Source: an uncultured Collinsella sp. (GTDB taxonomy: Bacteria > Actinomycetota > Coriobacteriia > Coriobacteriales > Coriobacteriaceae). Taken from it: DNA of 64,000 bases. The stretch covers positions 1 through 64,000 of the forward strand of contig CAUADW010000002.1 of NCBI GenBank assembly GCA_958427895.1, read 5' to 3'. The notes beneath the pieces were generated by a model. It was given only the letters and a program-made list of their open reading frames with translations. It did not search any database and was not told where the DNA came from. Positions 18,142 through 29,228 of the stretch are shown in pieces (positions within the stretch are counted from its first letter, which is position 1; each line of letters starts with the position of its first letter). The translations under genes were made by a program, and so were the position numbers.

Positions 18142-19963
18142 GGCGCTCACCCCCTTCCAAGGGCGATCCTCCGGGGACGGAGGAAAACGGATCATTCGCG
18201 CAACCATCGTCGTTGCCATCGCCGGCGTCCGCGTTCCCCGCAAACTCCATCTGCGAGGCGTAAATCTCCTGGTATATGTTGTCGCCCGCCAGCAGTTCCT
18301 CGTGCGTGCCCACGCCGTGGACACGACCGTCGTCCAATACCACAATGCGATCGGCATCCATGACGCTCGCGATGCGCTGGGCGATGATGAGCACGGTCGT
18401 ATCGGGAATCCGAGCGATGTGCTCTCGAATCTTTGCGTCGGTCGCCATATCGACCGCGCTGGTGGAGTCATCAAAAATGAGCACGCGCGGATGCTTGAGC
18501 AGCGTGCGCGCGATGCACAGACGTTGCTTCTGGCCACCCGAGACACCGGCGCCGCCTTGGCCCAACTCGCCGTCCAGCCCGCCGATGCGATCAAGGAACT
18601 CGTCCACGCACGCCGCGCGGCAAGCCGCGAGGAGCTCATCGTCCGACGCCTGCGGATTGCCCCACTGCAGGTTCTCGCGCACGGTACCCGTAAACAGCAC
18701 GTTCTTTTGCAGCACAATGCCCACGGCGTCGCGCAAGGCGGCGAGGTCGTAGTCACGCACGTCACGTCCGCCCACAAGCACGGCACCCTCGGTAGCGTCG
18801 TACAGGCGCGCAATCAGCTGCACAAGTGAGCTCTTGCCCGAGCCCGTGCCGCCGAGGATGCCCACCGTCGAGCCGCTCTCGATGCGAAGGTCGATATGCT
18901 CGAGCACATCCTCGGCTGCATCCGCGCGGTATTTAAAGGAAACGTCGCGAAACTCGATACTGCCGTCCGCTGGCGCCGCAATCGCGAGGTCTCCCGCGGG
19001 GTTGACGATAAAGGGCTCCTCATCGAGCACCTCGGCGATACGGCCCACACTCGTAAGAGCGCGCGTGAGCAGCAAAAACACGTTGGAAATCATCATGAGC
19101 GAATTCATGATCAGCAGCACGTAGCTCATAAAGCCCGTGAGCGAGCCCACGCCCAGCTTGCCGGCGAGAATCATGCGGCCGCCAATCCACAGGATGGAGA
19201 GCGCAGCCACGTACATCGACAGCTGAAACACCGGCAGGTTGAGCACGGCGGTGCCGAAGGTCTTGGTCGCCGTGCCGGCGAGCTCGGTATTGACGGTGTC
19301 GAACTTGGCCTCCTCGTGCTCGGTACGAACGTAGGCCTTGACGGCACGCACGGCGGTGAGGTCCTCCTGTACCACGCCGTTGAGGTGGTCCATCGAGGTC
19401 TGGAGTTGGCGGTAGAGCGGACTGACGCGATAGGTGATGGCGCCCAGTACGATTGCCAGCACGGGCAAGATGATCGCAAAGACGTTGGCGAGCGGGCGCG
19501 ACAGCATCAGCGCGTAGATAAGGCCGACGATAAGCGTCACCGGGCCGCGCACCATAGGGCGAAAGCCGTTGCCCACAGCATTTTGGATAACGGTGATGTC
19601 CGTGGTCATGCGGGTGACGAGCGAGCTGGCGTCGTAGTTGTCCAGGTTACCAAAAGCGAGCGTCTGAATCTTTTTGTACTCGGCCTCGCGCAGGTTAGCG
19701 CCTAGGCCCGAGGCAACGCGGGCGGACGTGCGGGCATAACCCAAGCCCAGTACCAGCGAAAGCGCAGCGCACACCAACATGTACGCGCCCTGCAGCAGCA
19801 TGTAGTTGATATCACCCGCAGGCACGCCCACATCGATGATGTTGGCCATGATGACCGGGATAAACAGCTCGAGCACCGTCTCGACCGACACAAAGAACAC
19901 GCCGAGGATGGCATCGCGACGGTATGTCCCTAGATAGGAAAACAGTATTTTGAGATTGCGCAC
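18134..19963 (-). CDS. ABC exporter half-transporter with degenerate catalytic site (TM287-like)
   Basis: A 609-aa half-transporter: six membrane helices (about 15-300) and an NBD with Walker A GGTGSGKSS and signature VSGGQKQR. The residue after Walker B is Asp instead of Glu (LIFDDSTSAVD), and the H-loop His is Gln (LIIAQRIAS). These two changes mark the low-activity site in heterodimeric exporters. It is first in the operon, translated in coupling with the consensus partner. The C-terminal 30 residues are Asp/Gly-rich. A strong promoter lies at 20005-20032. Confidence 0.9.
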   Translation of the reverse strand: MRNLKILFSYLGTYRRDAILGVFFVSVETVLELFIPVIMANIIDVGVPAGDINYMLLQGAYMLVCAALSLVLGLGYARTSARVASGLGANLREAEYKKIQTLAFGNLDNYDASSLVTRMTTDITVIQNAVGNGFRPMVRGPVTLIVGLIYALMLSRPLANVFAIILPVLAIVLGAITYRVSPLYRQLQTSMDHLNGVVQEDLTAVRAVKAYVRTEHEEAKFDTVNTELAGTATKTFGTAVLNLPVFQLSMYVAALSILWIGGRMILAGKLGVGSLTGFMSYVLLIMNSLMMISNVFLLLTRALTSVGRIAEVLDEEPFIVNPAGDLAIAAPADGSIEFRDVSFKYRADAAEDVLEHIDLRIESGSTVGILGGTGSGKSSLVQLIARLYDATEGAVLVGGRDVRDYDLAALRDAVGIVLQKNVLFTGTVRENLQWGNPQASDDELLAACRAACVDEFLDRIGGLDGELGQGGAGVSGGQKQRLCIARTLLKHPRVLIFDDSTSAVDMATDAKIREHIARIPDTTVLIIAQRIASVMDADRIVVLDDGRVHGVGTHEELLAGDNIYQEIYASQMEFAGNADAGDGNDDGCANDPFSSVPGGSPLEGGERHA

Positions 19964-20004
19964 GCAGGTTCAACCCCCATCAAACGTTGTTCGCAAACGC
20001 ACGT

Positions 20005-20032
20005 ATTATTGCGCGCCGAATAATGGTGTCAA
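20005..20032 (-). promoter_or_regulatory. Promoter of the ABC exporter operon with overlapping dyad
   Basis: On the minus strand a perfect -35 TTGACA (20027-20032) is followed after 16 bp by AATAAT (20005-20010). The spacer and -10 hold an inverted repeat ATTATT-N8-AATAAT, suggesting a repressor site. The sequence GAATAATGGTG, which covers part of it (20018-20028), recurs at 20105-20115 as a direct repeat. Confidence 0.65.
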
Positions 20033-20150
20033 GTATTCCGAAATCGTTTTCTGCAAGGTTAGCGCCGGCGGCGAGTTCTCGTGACGTGTGTCCATATTCA
20101 CTCGGAATAATGGTGCGCGAGACTTTTTCGCTCCGGCGTCATCACAAACC

Positions 20151-20181
20151 TTGACTCTACAATCGTTGTAGGGTTTTCACT
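20151..20181 (+). promoter_or_regulatory. MerR-type promoter of the MATE gene
   Basis: TTGACT (20151-20156) is the -35. It is followed directly by the perfect dyad CTACAATCGTTGTAG (20157-20171) and, after a 19-bp spacer, by TTCACT (20176-20181) as a weak -10. A dyad filling an overlong spacer is the hallmark of promoters that MerR proteins activate by DNA distortion. A MerR regulator gene follows the MATE gene. Confidence 0.75.
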
Positions 20182-20221
20182 ACACTGGTACCTAAACGAA
20201 CCAAGTCAGAAAGCCCCGCCC

Positions 20222-21568
20222 ATGGAACACGACCTCACACGCGGCAATGTCCTTAAGACCATCGCGGTCTTTGCCCTGCCTTATATGCTCTCGTACTTTT
20301 TGCAGATGCTCTACGGCATGGCCGACCTGTACATGATGGGGCAGTTTAGCGGCGCCGCCGGCATCACCGCCGTGGGCAATGGCGCGCAGACGCTCTACAT
20401 CATTACCGTGACGCTCGTGGGCCTGGCCATGGGAACGACGGTCATCGTCGGCCACGCCGTGGGCTCGCGTCGCTTCGATCGCGCCGAGACCGCCATCGGC
20501 AACACCATTACGCTGTTTATGGGCGTCTCGATGGTACTGGCCGTCATCTTGTTTGCACTATGCCCGCAGGTTGTGGCGCTCATTGGCACGCCGCCCGAGG
20601 CAGTCGAAGGCACCGCCGCCTACCTGCGTATCTGCTTTGTCGGCATTCCGTTTATCGCCGCATACAACATTCTCTCGGCCATCTTTCGCGGCCTGGGCGA
20701 TTCACGCTCGCCCATGTACGTGATTGGCGTGGCATGCGTCATCAACATCGCGCTCGATTTTCTATTTATCGGCCACATGGGGCTCGGCCCCGTGGGCGCG
20801 GCGCTCGGCACGGTGACCGCCCAGACGGCCAGCGTTGCCCTCGCACTCGTGTGGCTCAAGAGCCGTCGCACGAACATCCATGTTAAGCGCAGCGACCTGC
20901 GCCCCCAGCCCGAGGTGCTCGGCAGCATCCTTAAGATCGGCGTGCCCGTGGCCGTGCAGGACGGCTGCATCCAGGTGGCGTTTATGTTTATCACCGTCAT
21001 CGCCAACCATCGAGGGCTCGTCGATGCCGCCGCCGTGGGCCTGGTCGAAAAGATGATCAGCTTTTTGTTCATTGTGCCGAGTTCCATGGGCGCCACCGTC
21101 AGCGCGCTCACGGCGCAAAACGCCGGCGCGGGCAAGGGCGACCGTGCACGTCAGGTACTCAAGGACGCCATGACCATATCGGTAGTGTACGGCTGCCTGA
21201 TTACGGTGCTGATGTGGCTGGTGGCGCCGGCGTTTATCGGCTTTTTTGCCAAGGACCCCGCGGTGGTCGCGGCCGGCACCAACTATATGCACAGTTATAT
21301 TTTCGACGCAATCTTTGCCGGCATCCACATTTGCTTTAGCGGCTTTTTCGCTGCATACGGCAAGAGCTATATCGGCTTTGCGCACAACGTGCTGGCCGTA
21401 GCGCTCATTCGTGTGCCGGGCGCGTGGCTGCTGTCGAACGCCTATTCCGATACGTTGTTTCCCATGGGCATCGCCTCGCCGTGCGGGTCAATTCTGTCGG
21501 CAGTCATTTGCGTGATGGCATTCACCGTACTCAACCGCTGCGGAGCTTTTGACAAGCTGATGGCGTAG
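20222..21568 (+). CDS. MATE family multidrug efflux transporter
   Basis: A 448-aa inner-membrane protein with 12 helices in two repeats of the MatE fold. Typical blocks include FALPYMLSYFLQMLYGMADL in helix 1 and QNAGAGKGDRARQVL after helix 7. MATE proteins expel cationic compounds in exchange for Na+ or H+. The Shine-Dalgarno sequence is weak (AGAAAG), which may keep expression low. Its promoter has a MerR-type operator, and the MerR gene follows 56 nt downstream, so pump and regulator probably form one inducible unit. Confidence 0.9.
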   Translation: MEHDLTRGNVLKTIAVFALPYMLSYFLQMLYGMADLYMMGQFSGAAGITAVGNGAQTLYIITVTLVGLAMGTTVIVGHAVGSRRFDRAETAIGNTITLFMGVSMVLAVILFALCPQVVALIGTPPEAVEGTAAYLRICFVGIPFIAAYNILSAIFRGLGDSRSPMYVIGVACVINIALDFLFIGHMGLGPVGAALGTVTAQTASVALALVWLKSRRTNIHVKRSDLRPQPEVLGSILKIGVPVAVQDGCIQVAFMFITVIANHRGLVDAAAVGLVEKMISFLFIVPSSMGATVSALTAQNAGAGKGDRARQVLKDAMTISVVYGCLITVLMWLVAPAFIGFFAKDPAVVAAGTNYMHSYIFDAIFAGIHICFSGFFAAYGKSYIGFAHNVLAVALIRVPGAWLLSNAYSDTLFPMGIASPCGSILSAVICVMAFTVLNRCGAFDKLMA

Positions 21569-21624
21569 CGAGGCGACGCAGGCCTGGCACTTCTCCCCTG
21601 CTTTTTACCGAAAGGAGCGGTCCC

Positions 21625-22464
21625 ATGACCGACTCGCCAACTGAACATACCGAGGGCCTGCTCCGCATTGGCGAGGTGGCGCGCTTGTTCAACCTGAGTG
21701 TGGGCACGTTGCGCCATTACGAGCAGATGGGATTGCTGGACCCGGCGCACATCGATTCGGCGAGTGGATACCGCTACTACGGATCGCGGCAGCTCTCCAC
21801 CCTCAACACCATCAGCCACCTGCGTGTTCTCGACTTGCCGTTGGCACAAATCCGTGAGTTTGTGACCACGCGTGATGTGGACCTCATGCAGCGGCAACTG
21901 GCCCAGCAACAGGAGCTCATCGAGCGCAAGCGCCGCGAGCTCGAACGCGTGTCGCGCAAGATCGATAACCGACTTGGGCTGCTGCACGATGCGTTGAACA
22001 CCGAGCTCGATGCTATTTGCGCAATCGATGCGCCCGAGCTTCGTTGCGCCGTATTGCGCGAACGCGTCAACCCTACCGACGCCTATGCGCTGGAGTGGCA
22101 GATTCGTCAGCTGCAGAAAGGCCAGCTCGAGACGTTTGTTTTTCTGGGCAACTTGGGCGTCGGGATCGCGCCCGAACGCTTTGCCGCCGGCGACTTTGAT
22201 GGCTACGACGAGGTCTTTCTGCTGCTGGATGACACGGACGATTACCTGGGCGATGTCGAAGTACGTCCCGCCGCGCGGTGTCTGACGGTCAGCTTCCGCG
22301 GCACGCACGGTCAGGCGGCCCCGCGCTATGAGCGCTTACTCGATTACATGCACGAGCGCGACCTGTCCCCCGCCGGTCCCTCGCGTGAAATCGCCCTCAT
22401 CGACGACATCATCAGCGACGACCGGGGAGCGTATGTGACGAGGATCGCGATACCGGTCCGCTAA
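21625..22464 (+). CDS. MerR family regulator with C-terminal effector-binding domain
   Basis: A 279-aa protein: MerR winged helix (residues 10-75; LLRIGEVARLFNLSVGTLRH, then GYRYYGSRQL), a coiled-coil dimer helix (about 85-125) and a GyrI/BmrR-like ligand domain (125-279) with the acidic DEVFLLLDDTDD stretch that in BmrR-type proteins faces cationic drugs. AAAGGAG precedes the ATG. It most likely activates the upstream MATE gene through the dyad at 20157-20171, and so also itself. Confidence 0.88.
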   Translation: MTDSPTEHTEGLLRIGEVARLFNLSVGTLRHYEQMGLLDPAHIDSASGYRYYGSRQLSTLNTISHLRVLDLPLAQIREFVTTRDVDLMQRQLAQQQELIERKRRELERVSRKIDNRLGLLHDALNTELDAICAIDAPELRCAVLRERVNPTDAYALEWQIRQLQKGQLETFVFLGNLGVGIAPERFAAGDFDGYDEVFLLLDDTDDYLGDVEVRPAARCLTVSFRGTHGQAAPRYERLLDYMHERDLSPAGPSREIALIDDIISDDRGAYVTRIAIPVR

Positions 22465-22572
22465 TCACTACCATTTATCGAGCAATTCCATCCATTTACC
22501 TTAATCCGAATTAGATTGTATTTTGTAGCAAATAAAATGACAGCATATTGCCCCCCATAGGCAGGAGACATT

Positions 22573-23745
22573 ATGCCCAGAGTTCAATCACGTCGCTCGT
22601 TTCTTCTCGGCCTAGCCTCGATCATCGGCTTATCCGCGTCACGCCCAACAAGAGTATTCGCTGCCGACTCAAACTCATCCGTCGCTTTTACTTCAGACCT
22701 AGCACAAGACTACGCGCTTTCCCTGTTGCCCATCGTCGACGGATCCGCGAACTTAGAGATCGAGCAAATCGTTCCCGTATGCCAACAAATCGGCCTTATC
22801 TGTGGCTATGAAATCAGTGTCACAAGGGAAGGAAGCCCTTACGGTTATTTAATACTTGACGCATCATATCCTGGGCTTCTGAAGGAAATAACCCTCGGCG
22901 ATACCATTCTTCCGATTTCAGCTTCTCTATCAAACGCCATTTCAACTTATTCCGGCCAACAGGCCACAAACCCAACCGTACTAATTTCGTACAACGATAT
23001 TGAATATGGAACTTTGGTGCCAGGAACTAGAGACTGTGTAACCAACTATAACAATATACGGTCTGTCCCGATTGTCACCAAAAAGGGTATAGCACCTCAA
23101 AGCAATAACCCAACTTCATGGGATGCAGTCATTATCAATGAAGATGACTTGATGTTGCATTTCCAAATAGACGATTTAAACGGAATACCGTTCCGAGGAG
23201 TCTCGGAATCATTAGTTGAAGCCCGCACTAATAAGTATGCATGCGTCGTTTCTGCCTTGTACGCTGTATCAATGCATTACGGTCTCACCAGTTCAAACGC
23301 TAATCAATTTAATCCCGATTATTATAAAGAAATATGGAACGTCACTGGCACAACAACGTATAAGACCAATGATCAGGGCGTCGAGTACGGAAGCACGATC
23401 ATCCCAGATGGAATTGTTCCGTTTAAAAGTCTTGCCGCTCAAAAGGGTAGAGCACTTAATACTCAATTTTTCGGTTATCAGCCTCAATTCGCTCAGTACA
23501 GAGCAACTATCGATCAAGGGAATATCGGCTTGTATCATATGTGGATCAACAGCCGGAACAGTGAAGGATCCGTCGAGCTATCAGGTCATACGGTCACGGT
23601 AACTGGCTATTTTACTGGGCATAATGGAAGCTCTGGCATCGAACTGCAGTGGCTCGAAGTATTCGACGGATGGAACACTTATCCCCGAGCGATTAACTAT
23701 GCAACGCCCAATATGGTCAAATTGAACGGAACAGTCTTTTGGTAG
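22573..23745 (+). CDS. Tat-exported papain-like cysteine peptidase (C39-like/C10-like)
   Basis: A 390-aa secreted protein. Residues 6-12 SRRSFLL form a twin-arginine signal, with cleavage likely after VFA (30). An N-terminal region with YGYLILDASYPG resembles the propeptide of streptopain-like enzymes. The catalytic core shows Cys224 in NKYACVVSALYAVSMHYG, His339 in SGHTVTVTGY, and the Asp365/Trp367 block FDGWNTY, in papain order. GGAG precedes the ATG. The gene is clearly more AT-rich than its neighbours, suggesting transfer. A lipoprotein gene follows with almost no gap, so the two probably work together. Substrate unknown. Confidence 0.7.
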   Translation: MPRVQSRRSFLLGLASIIGLSASRPTRVFAADSNSSVAFTSDLAQDYALSLLPIVDGSANLEIEQIVPVCQQIGLICGYEISVTREGSPYGYLILDASYPGLLKEITLGDTILPISASLSNAISTYSGQQATNPTVLISYNDIEYGTLVPGTRDCVTNYNNIRSVPIVTKKGIAPQSNNPTSWDAVIINEDDLMLHFQIDDLNGIPFRGVSESLVEARTNKYACVVSALYAVSMHYGLTSSNANQFNPDYYKEIWNVTGTTTYKTNDQGVEYGSTIIPDGIVPFKSLAAQKGRALNTQFFGYQPQFAQYRATIDQGNIGLYHMWINSRNSEGSVELSGHTVTVTGYFTGHNGSSGIELQWLEVFDGWNTYPRAINYATPNMVKLNGTVFW

Positions 23746-23750
23746 ACCGG

Positions 23751-24137
23751 ATGGCACCATCAAAATGCTATGGCACCACGGCCTTTGCCCTGGTTACGAT
23801 ATTGGTGATTTTCGCTATGTTTGCATCCGTTTCTTCATGCACAGATAGAGCCCGCTATAGCGGAGGAGATGATTACCTTGTCTTTGGAGCCGGCAGCGTT
23901 CATTCTATTGAGGGAACGGAACTCGTAATCCAAACAGACAACAGTCCCCGCTACACCGACGCTGGAAAGCAAACCCGGATTACATTCCCCTCATCTGGCC
24001 GAATCAAAGACAAGCTTTCCCAAATCAAAGTTGGGACAAGAGTTTCCTACTCACGCTTTGAGTCGGTAGACGCATCTGGATCATACGAGGGAAACGATAT
24101 CGAAATTGAACAGGCAAACACTATAAGGAGATGTTGA
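23751..24137 (+). CDS. Small lipoprotein encoded with the secreted peptidase
   Basis: A 128-aa protein with a hydrophobic N-terminus and lipobox VSSC near residue 29, so it should be a lipid-anchored extracytoplasmic protein. The mature part is a small beta-rich domain (GTELVIQTDN, GTRVSYSRFE) without a recognised family. ATG at 23751 is 5 nt beyond the peptidase stop; an in-frame TTG at 23739 is an alternative start. Position suggests an inhibitor, immunity protein or accessory factor of the peptidase, as the Spi inhibitor gene stands next to streptopain, but no sequence similarity was seen. Confidence 0.6.
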   Translation: MAPSKCYGTTAFALVTILVIFAMFASVSSCTDRARYSGGDDYLVFGAGSVHSIEGTELVIQTDNSPRYTDAGKQTRITFPSSGRIKDKLSQIKVGTRVSYSRFESVDASGSYEGNDIEIEQANTIRRC

Positions 24138-24166
24138 GGAACTGAGCCTCTGCGCAGTTCCTCAAC
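24133..24166. terminator. Hairpin between lipoprotein gene and ligA
   Basis: A perfect 12-bp stem GTTGAGGAACTG (24133-24144) / CAGTTCCTCAAC (24155-24166) with a 10-nt loop separates the convergent lipoprotein and ligA genes. T-runs are short on both sides, so it may be a bidirectional terminator of limited strength. Confidence 0.5.
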
Positions 24167-24172
24167 AAATCA

Positions 24173-26712
<2,540 letters not shown>

Positions 26713-26780
26713 GACCATTACGAACCAGGCCTCTTGTCAGCCCCAAGTGATCCGTTTTCCTCCGTCCCCAACGGATCAAT

Positions 26781-26822
26781 AAGAAAAGAGGGGCTGTCCC
26801 GCGTTGGTGGGACAGCCCCTCT
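26781..26822 (-). terminator. Rho-independent terminator of htrA
   Basis: A 14-bp stem AGAGGGGCTGTCCC (26787-26800) / GGGACAGCCCCTCT (26809-26822) is followed on the minus strand by TTTTCTT. It lies 27 nt beyond the htrA stop. Confidence 0.9.
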
Positions 26823-26848
26823 GGTATCGGTATGAGCGAAACGGCTCG

Positions 26849-28309
26849 CTAGTAGCCCTGGCCGTAGCCCTGACCCTGGCCCTGCTGGCCTAACAGCTCC
26901 TCCAGGTACTGGCGCAGCTGCTCGTCGGTAATACCGCCGTTGCCGGTGTCGGTCGAACTGTCGTCCTGCTGCTGGTTCTGCAGTTCCTCATCGGAGCCCA
27001 GCTCAACCGTGACCTTCTTCTCTTCCTTGCCGCGCATAAGCGTGATCTCGACCTTCTCGCCCACCTCGTGGCTGCGCAGCGCGATGATCAGGCCATCGGC
27101 GCTCGTGATCTCGTCGTCGCCCAGCTTGGTGATAACGTCACCCTCCTGAATGCCGGCCTTGGCAGCAGGACCATCCTCAACGACGCTCGCCACATACGCG
27201 CCGCTATCGGTGCTCAGCTTGTTGGTGCGGGCGTTGAGCGCGTTGACGCTCGAAAGCGTAGCGCCCATGTACGGATGCACCGGCGTCTTGCCGTCGATAA
27301 TCTGGTCGGCAATGTTCTTGGCATAGTTGACCGGAATGGCAAAGCCCACGCCCGAGCTGGAGCCCGAATAGCTCTCGATGAGCGAGTTGATGCCCACGAG
27401 CTCGCCGTTGTCATTGACGAGCGCGCCGCCGGAGTTGCCCGGGTTGATGGCGGCATCGGTCTGGATCATGTTGGCGTAGATAGTGTTGCCGCTGGTAGAG
27501 CTCATGGCCGTGGAGCGGTAGAGCGCCGAGACGATACCGGTGGAGACAGACTGCTCGTTGCCAAACGGCGAACCGATCGCCATGACCCACTCGCCCACGT
27601 TGAGCTTGGAGGAATCACCGATCTCGATCGGCGTGAGCTTGGAGGCGTCGGCGTCCTTGAGCTTGATGACGGCCAGGTCGCTCGAGGCATCGTTGCCCAC
27701 GAACTCGGCCTCGTACGTGGTTCCGTCGTCCATGGTAACCACGTACTGGTCGTAGCCGTCGACCACGTGGTTGTTGGTGAGGATGTGGCCCTCGGTATCG
27801 AGCACTACGCCCGAACCGACGCTGCCCGAGCTATCCGACTCATCAGCAGACTGCGAAAGCGAGCCATTCTGGCTGCCGCTCGAAGTGGCGGTGATGGAAA
27901 CGACGGAGGGCAGGGCCTTGGCAGAAACGGCCTCGGCCAACGTGGTGTCCTCGGAATCAATCGTAATCTTTTGCGTCGATGAGCCCGAAGCACCCGCCGT
28001 CACGGCATTCTTGCCGCCACCGATATCGAGCGTGCCGCTCATAATGAGCGCAATGACCAGCAGGGCACCGCATGCACAGCCGGCGAGTGCCGTAATAAAG
28101 ATCGGCAGCTTTTTGGTCTTGGTCTTGACCACCGTGTGCTTGTTTACAACCTGCTGGCCACCCAGCGGCTTGCCGGTCTGCGTGTCATAGGCCTGCACGT
28201 AGGGAATGTTACTGCCGGCAGGCGTCGACTCAACCTGTACGCGCGGTTGCTGCTGAGTCTCGCCGACGTGGCCCACATCCTGGGGACGCTGGGAATCGTT
28301 CTCGCTCAT
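26849..28309 (-). CDS. htrA: HtrA/DegP-like membrane-anchored serine protease
   Basis: A 486-aa protease for quality control outside the membrane. A short cytoplasmic N-terminus, rich in Gln and Pro, precedes one membrane helix (about 80-105), then comes a trypsin-like domain with catalytic His in LTNNHVVDGYD, Asp in DASSDLAVIKL and Ser in INPGNSGGALVN. One PDZ domain follows (VEDGPAAKAGIQEGDVI). The C-terminus ends in a Gln/Gly repeat tail, LGQQGQGQGYGQGY. GAAAGG precedes the ATG at 28309. It appears monocistronic, with a terminator-like hairpin upstream and a strong terminator downstream. Confidence 0.93.
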   Translation of the reverse strand: MSENDSQRPQDVGHVGETQQQPRVQVESTPAGSNIPYVQAYDTQTGKPLGGQQVVNKHTVVKTKTKKLPIFITALAGCACGALLVIALIMSGTLDIGGGKNAVTAGASGSSTQKITIDSEDTTLAEAVSAKALPSVVSITATSSGSQNGSLSQSADESDSSGSVGSGVVLDTEGHILTNNHVVDGYDQYVVTMDDGTTYEAEFVGNDASSDLAVIKLKDADASKLTPIEIGDSSKLNVGEWVMAIGSPFGNEQSVSTGIVSALYRSTAMSSTSGNTIYANMIQTDAAINPGNSGGALVNDNGELVGINSLIESYSGSSSGVGFAIPVNYAKNIADQIIDGKTPVHPYMGATLSSVNALNARTNKLSTDSGAYVASVVEDGPAAKAGIQEGDVITKLGDDEITSADGLIIALRSHEVGEKVEITLMRGKEEKKVTVELGSDEELQNQQQDDSSTDTGNGGITDEQLRQYLEELLGQQGQGQGYGQGY

Positions 28310-28338
28310 GGCTGCGATCCTTTCGTCAAATAACCAAA

Positions 28339-28362
28339 GGCCCGCCAAACATGTGGCGGGCC
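28339..28362 (-). terminator. Hairpin between the GlnR-like gene and htrA
   Basis: GGCCCGCC (28339-28346) pairs with GGCGGGCC (28355-28362). On the minus strand it is followed by TTTGGTTATTT. It may end transcripts from the regulator gene, but it is only 30 nt before the htrA start and could instead be a leader hairpin of htrA. Confidence 0.5.
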
Positions 28363-28479
28363 ATCATTGTTCACGTTGAGTTGTACCCCAATATGCGGGC
28401 GAACGTGTATGAGAACGCAATCTTTTAGGAAGGCTTAAGTTCTGTTGCAGGCCCGAAAGGACCCGGCCTACGGCAAAAC

Positions 28480-28510
28480 CACCACAAAGGTGCCTGTCCC
28501 CTTTGTGGTG
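28480..28510. repeat. CACAAAGG-family palindrome, copy 3
   Basis: ACCACAAAGG pairs with CCTTTGTGGT around TGCCTGTCC. It lies 6 nt beyond the stop of the GlnR-like gene, and on the minus strand it is followed by GGTTTTG, so here it could act as that gene's terminator. Confidence 0.6.
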
Positions 28511-28515
28511 AAAAG

Positions 28516-29178
28516 CTAGTCCTTAAACAGATAGCCAACGCCGCGGACGGTGGTGATGTGCGCCGCGATCTGCGGGCCCACCTTGGAGCGGATGCGTCGA
28601 ATGTGCACGTCGACGGTGCGCGTGCCGCCACAGTACTCAAAGCCCCACACGCGGTGCAGCAGCACCTCGCGGCTGTAGGCGCGGTTGGGGTGCGTCGCCA
28701 AAAAGCTCAGCAGCGAGTACTCCATCAGCGTCAGGTCGATAGGCTCGTTATCGAGTGTCACCTGGTAGGTGGCCAGGTTAATCTCGAGGTTATCGATGTT
28801 GAGCACATCGTCGGCGGTGACGGTCTCCTCCTCGCCCATCAGGCGCTGCGCGCGAGCCTTGAGCTCGTTGGGTGTCGCCGTGGGGCATACAAAGTCGGCA
28901 TGCGCGTGATTGGGCAGGCGCAGGGTGCCGAGCGCCTCATCGTCGACGATCACCAACATGGGGACGCCGCCGCGATCGTCAAGCCACTTGGCAATCTGAT
29001 CGATGCGGTCGCTGCGGATGCCGTCGGAATCGAGGATCAGCAGGTCAAAGTCGTGCGCCGCAGTCGGCGAATCGGGGGTTGCCAGGCTCACCTCGACACC
29101 CAGGGTGGTCGTCAAGCTGCGGGCAAACTCGTGGAAGCGCGTCGTGCGCGCCATGAACAGGGCACTCTTTTCGGACAT
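28516..29178 (-). CDS. GlnR-like orphan OmpR-family response regulator with atypical receiver
   Basis: A 220-aa DNA-binding protein. The C-terminal winged helix (about 125-220) is of OmpR type, with LTLMEYSLLSFLATHPNRAY and RTVDVHIRRIRSKVG. The N-terminal receiver keeps an Asp in LLILDSDG but lacks the acidic pair near residue 8 (ALFMART instead of an EDD motif) and the usual KPF lysine (FVCPTATP), so it is unlikely to be controlled by phosphorylation. Such receivers are known in actinobacterial GlnR. GGAGG precedes the ATG. It is 50 nt after the glutamine synthetase homologue, so a nitrogen-regulator role is inferred. Confidence 0.75.
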   Translation of the reverse strand: MSEKSALFMARTTRFHEFARSLTTTLGVEVSLATPDSPTAAHDFDLLILDSDGIRSDRIDQIAKWLDDRGGVPMLVIVDDEALGTLRLPNHAHADFVCPTATPNELKARAQRLMGEEETVTADDVLNIDNLEINLATYQVTLDNEPIDLTLMEYSLLSFLATHPNRAYSREVLLHRVWGFEYCGGTRTVDVHIRRIRSKVGPQIAAHITTVRGVGYLFKD

Positions 29179-29228
29179 ATCGGCCTCCAAAGAAATGAGC
29201 TCAATCGTACTGGAACAAGCCAGCGCGA

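Noticed and set aside
18142..18813. Longer N-terminus for the consensus ABC half-transporter
   Set aside because: This stretch is an out-of-frame reading of the partner gene without membrane or domain features; GGGGGTG before the ATG at 18141 fixes the start.
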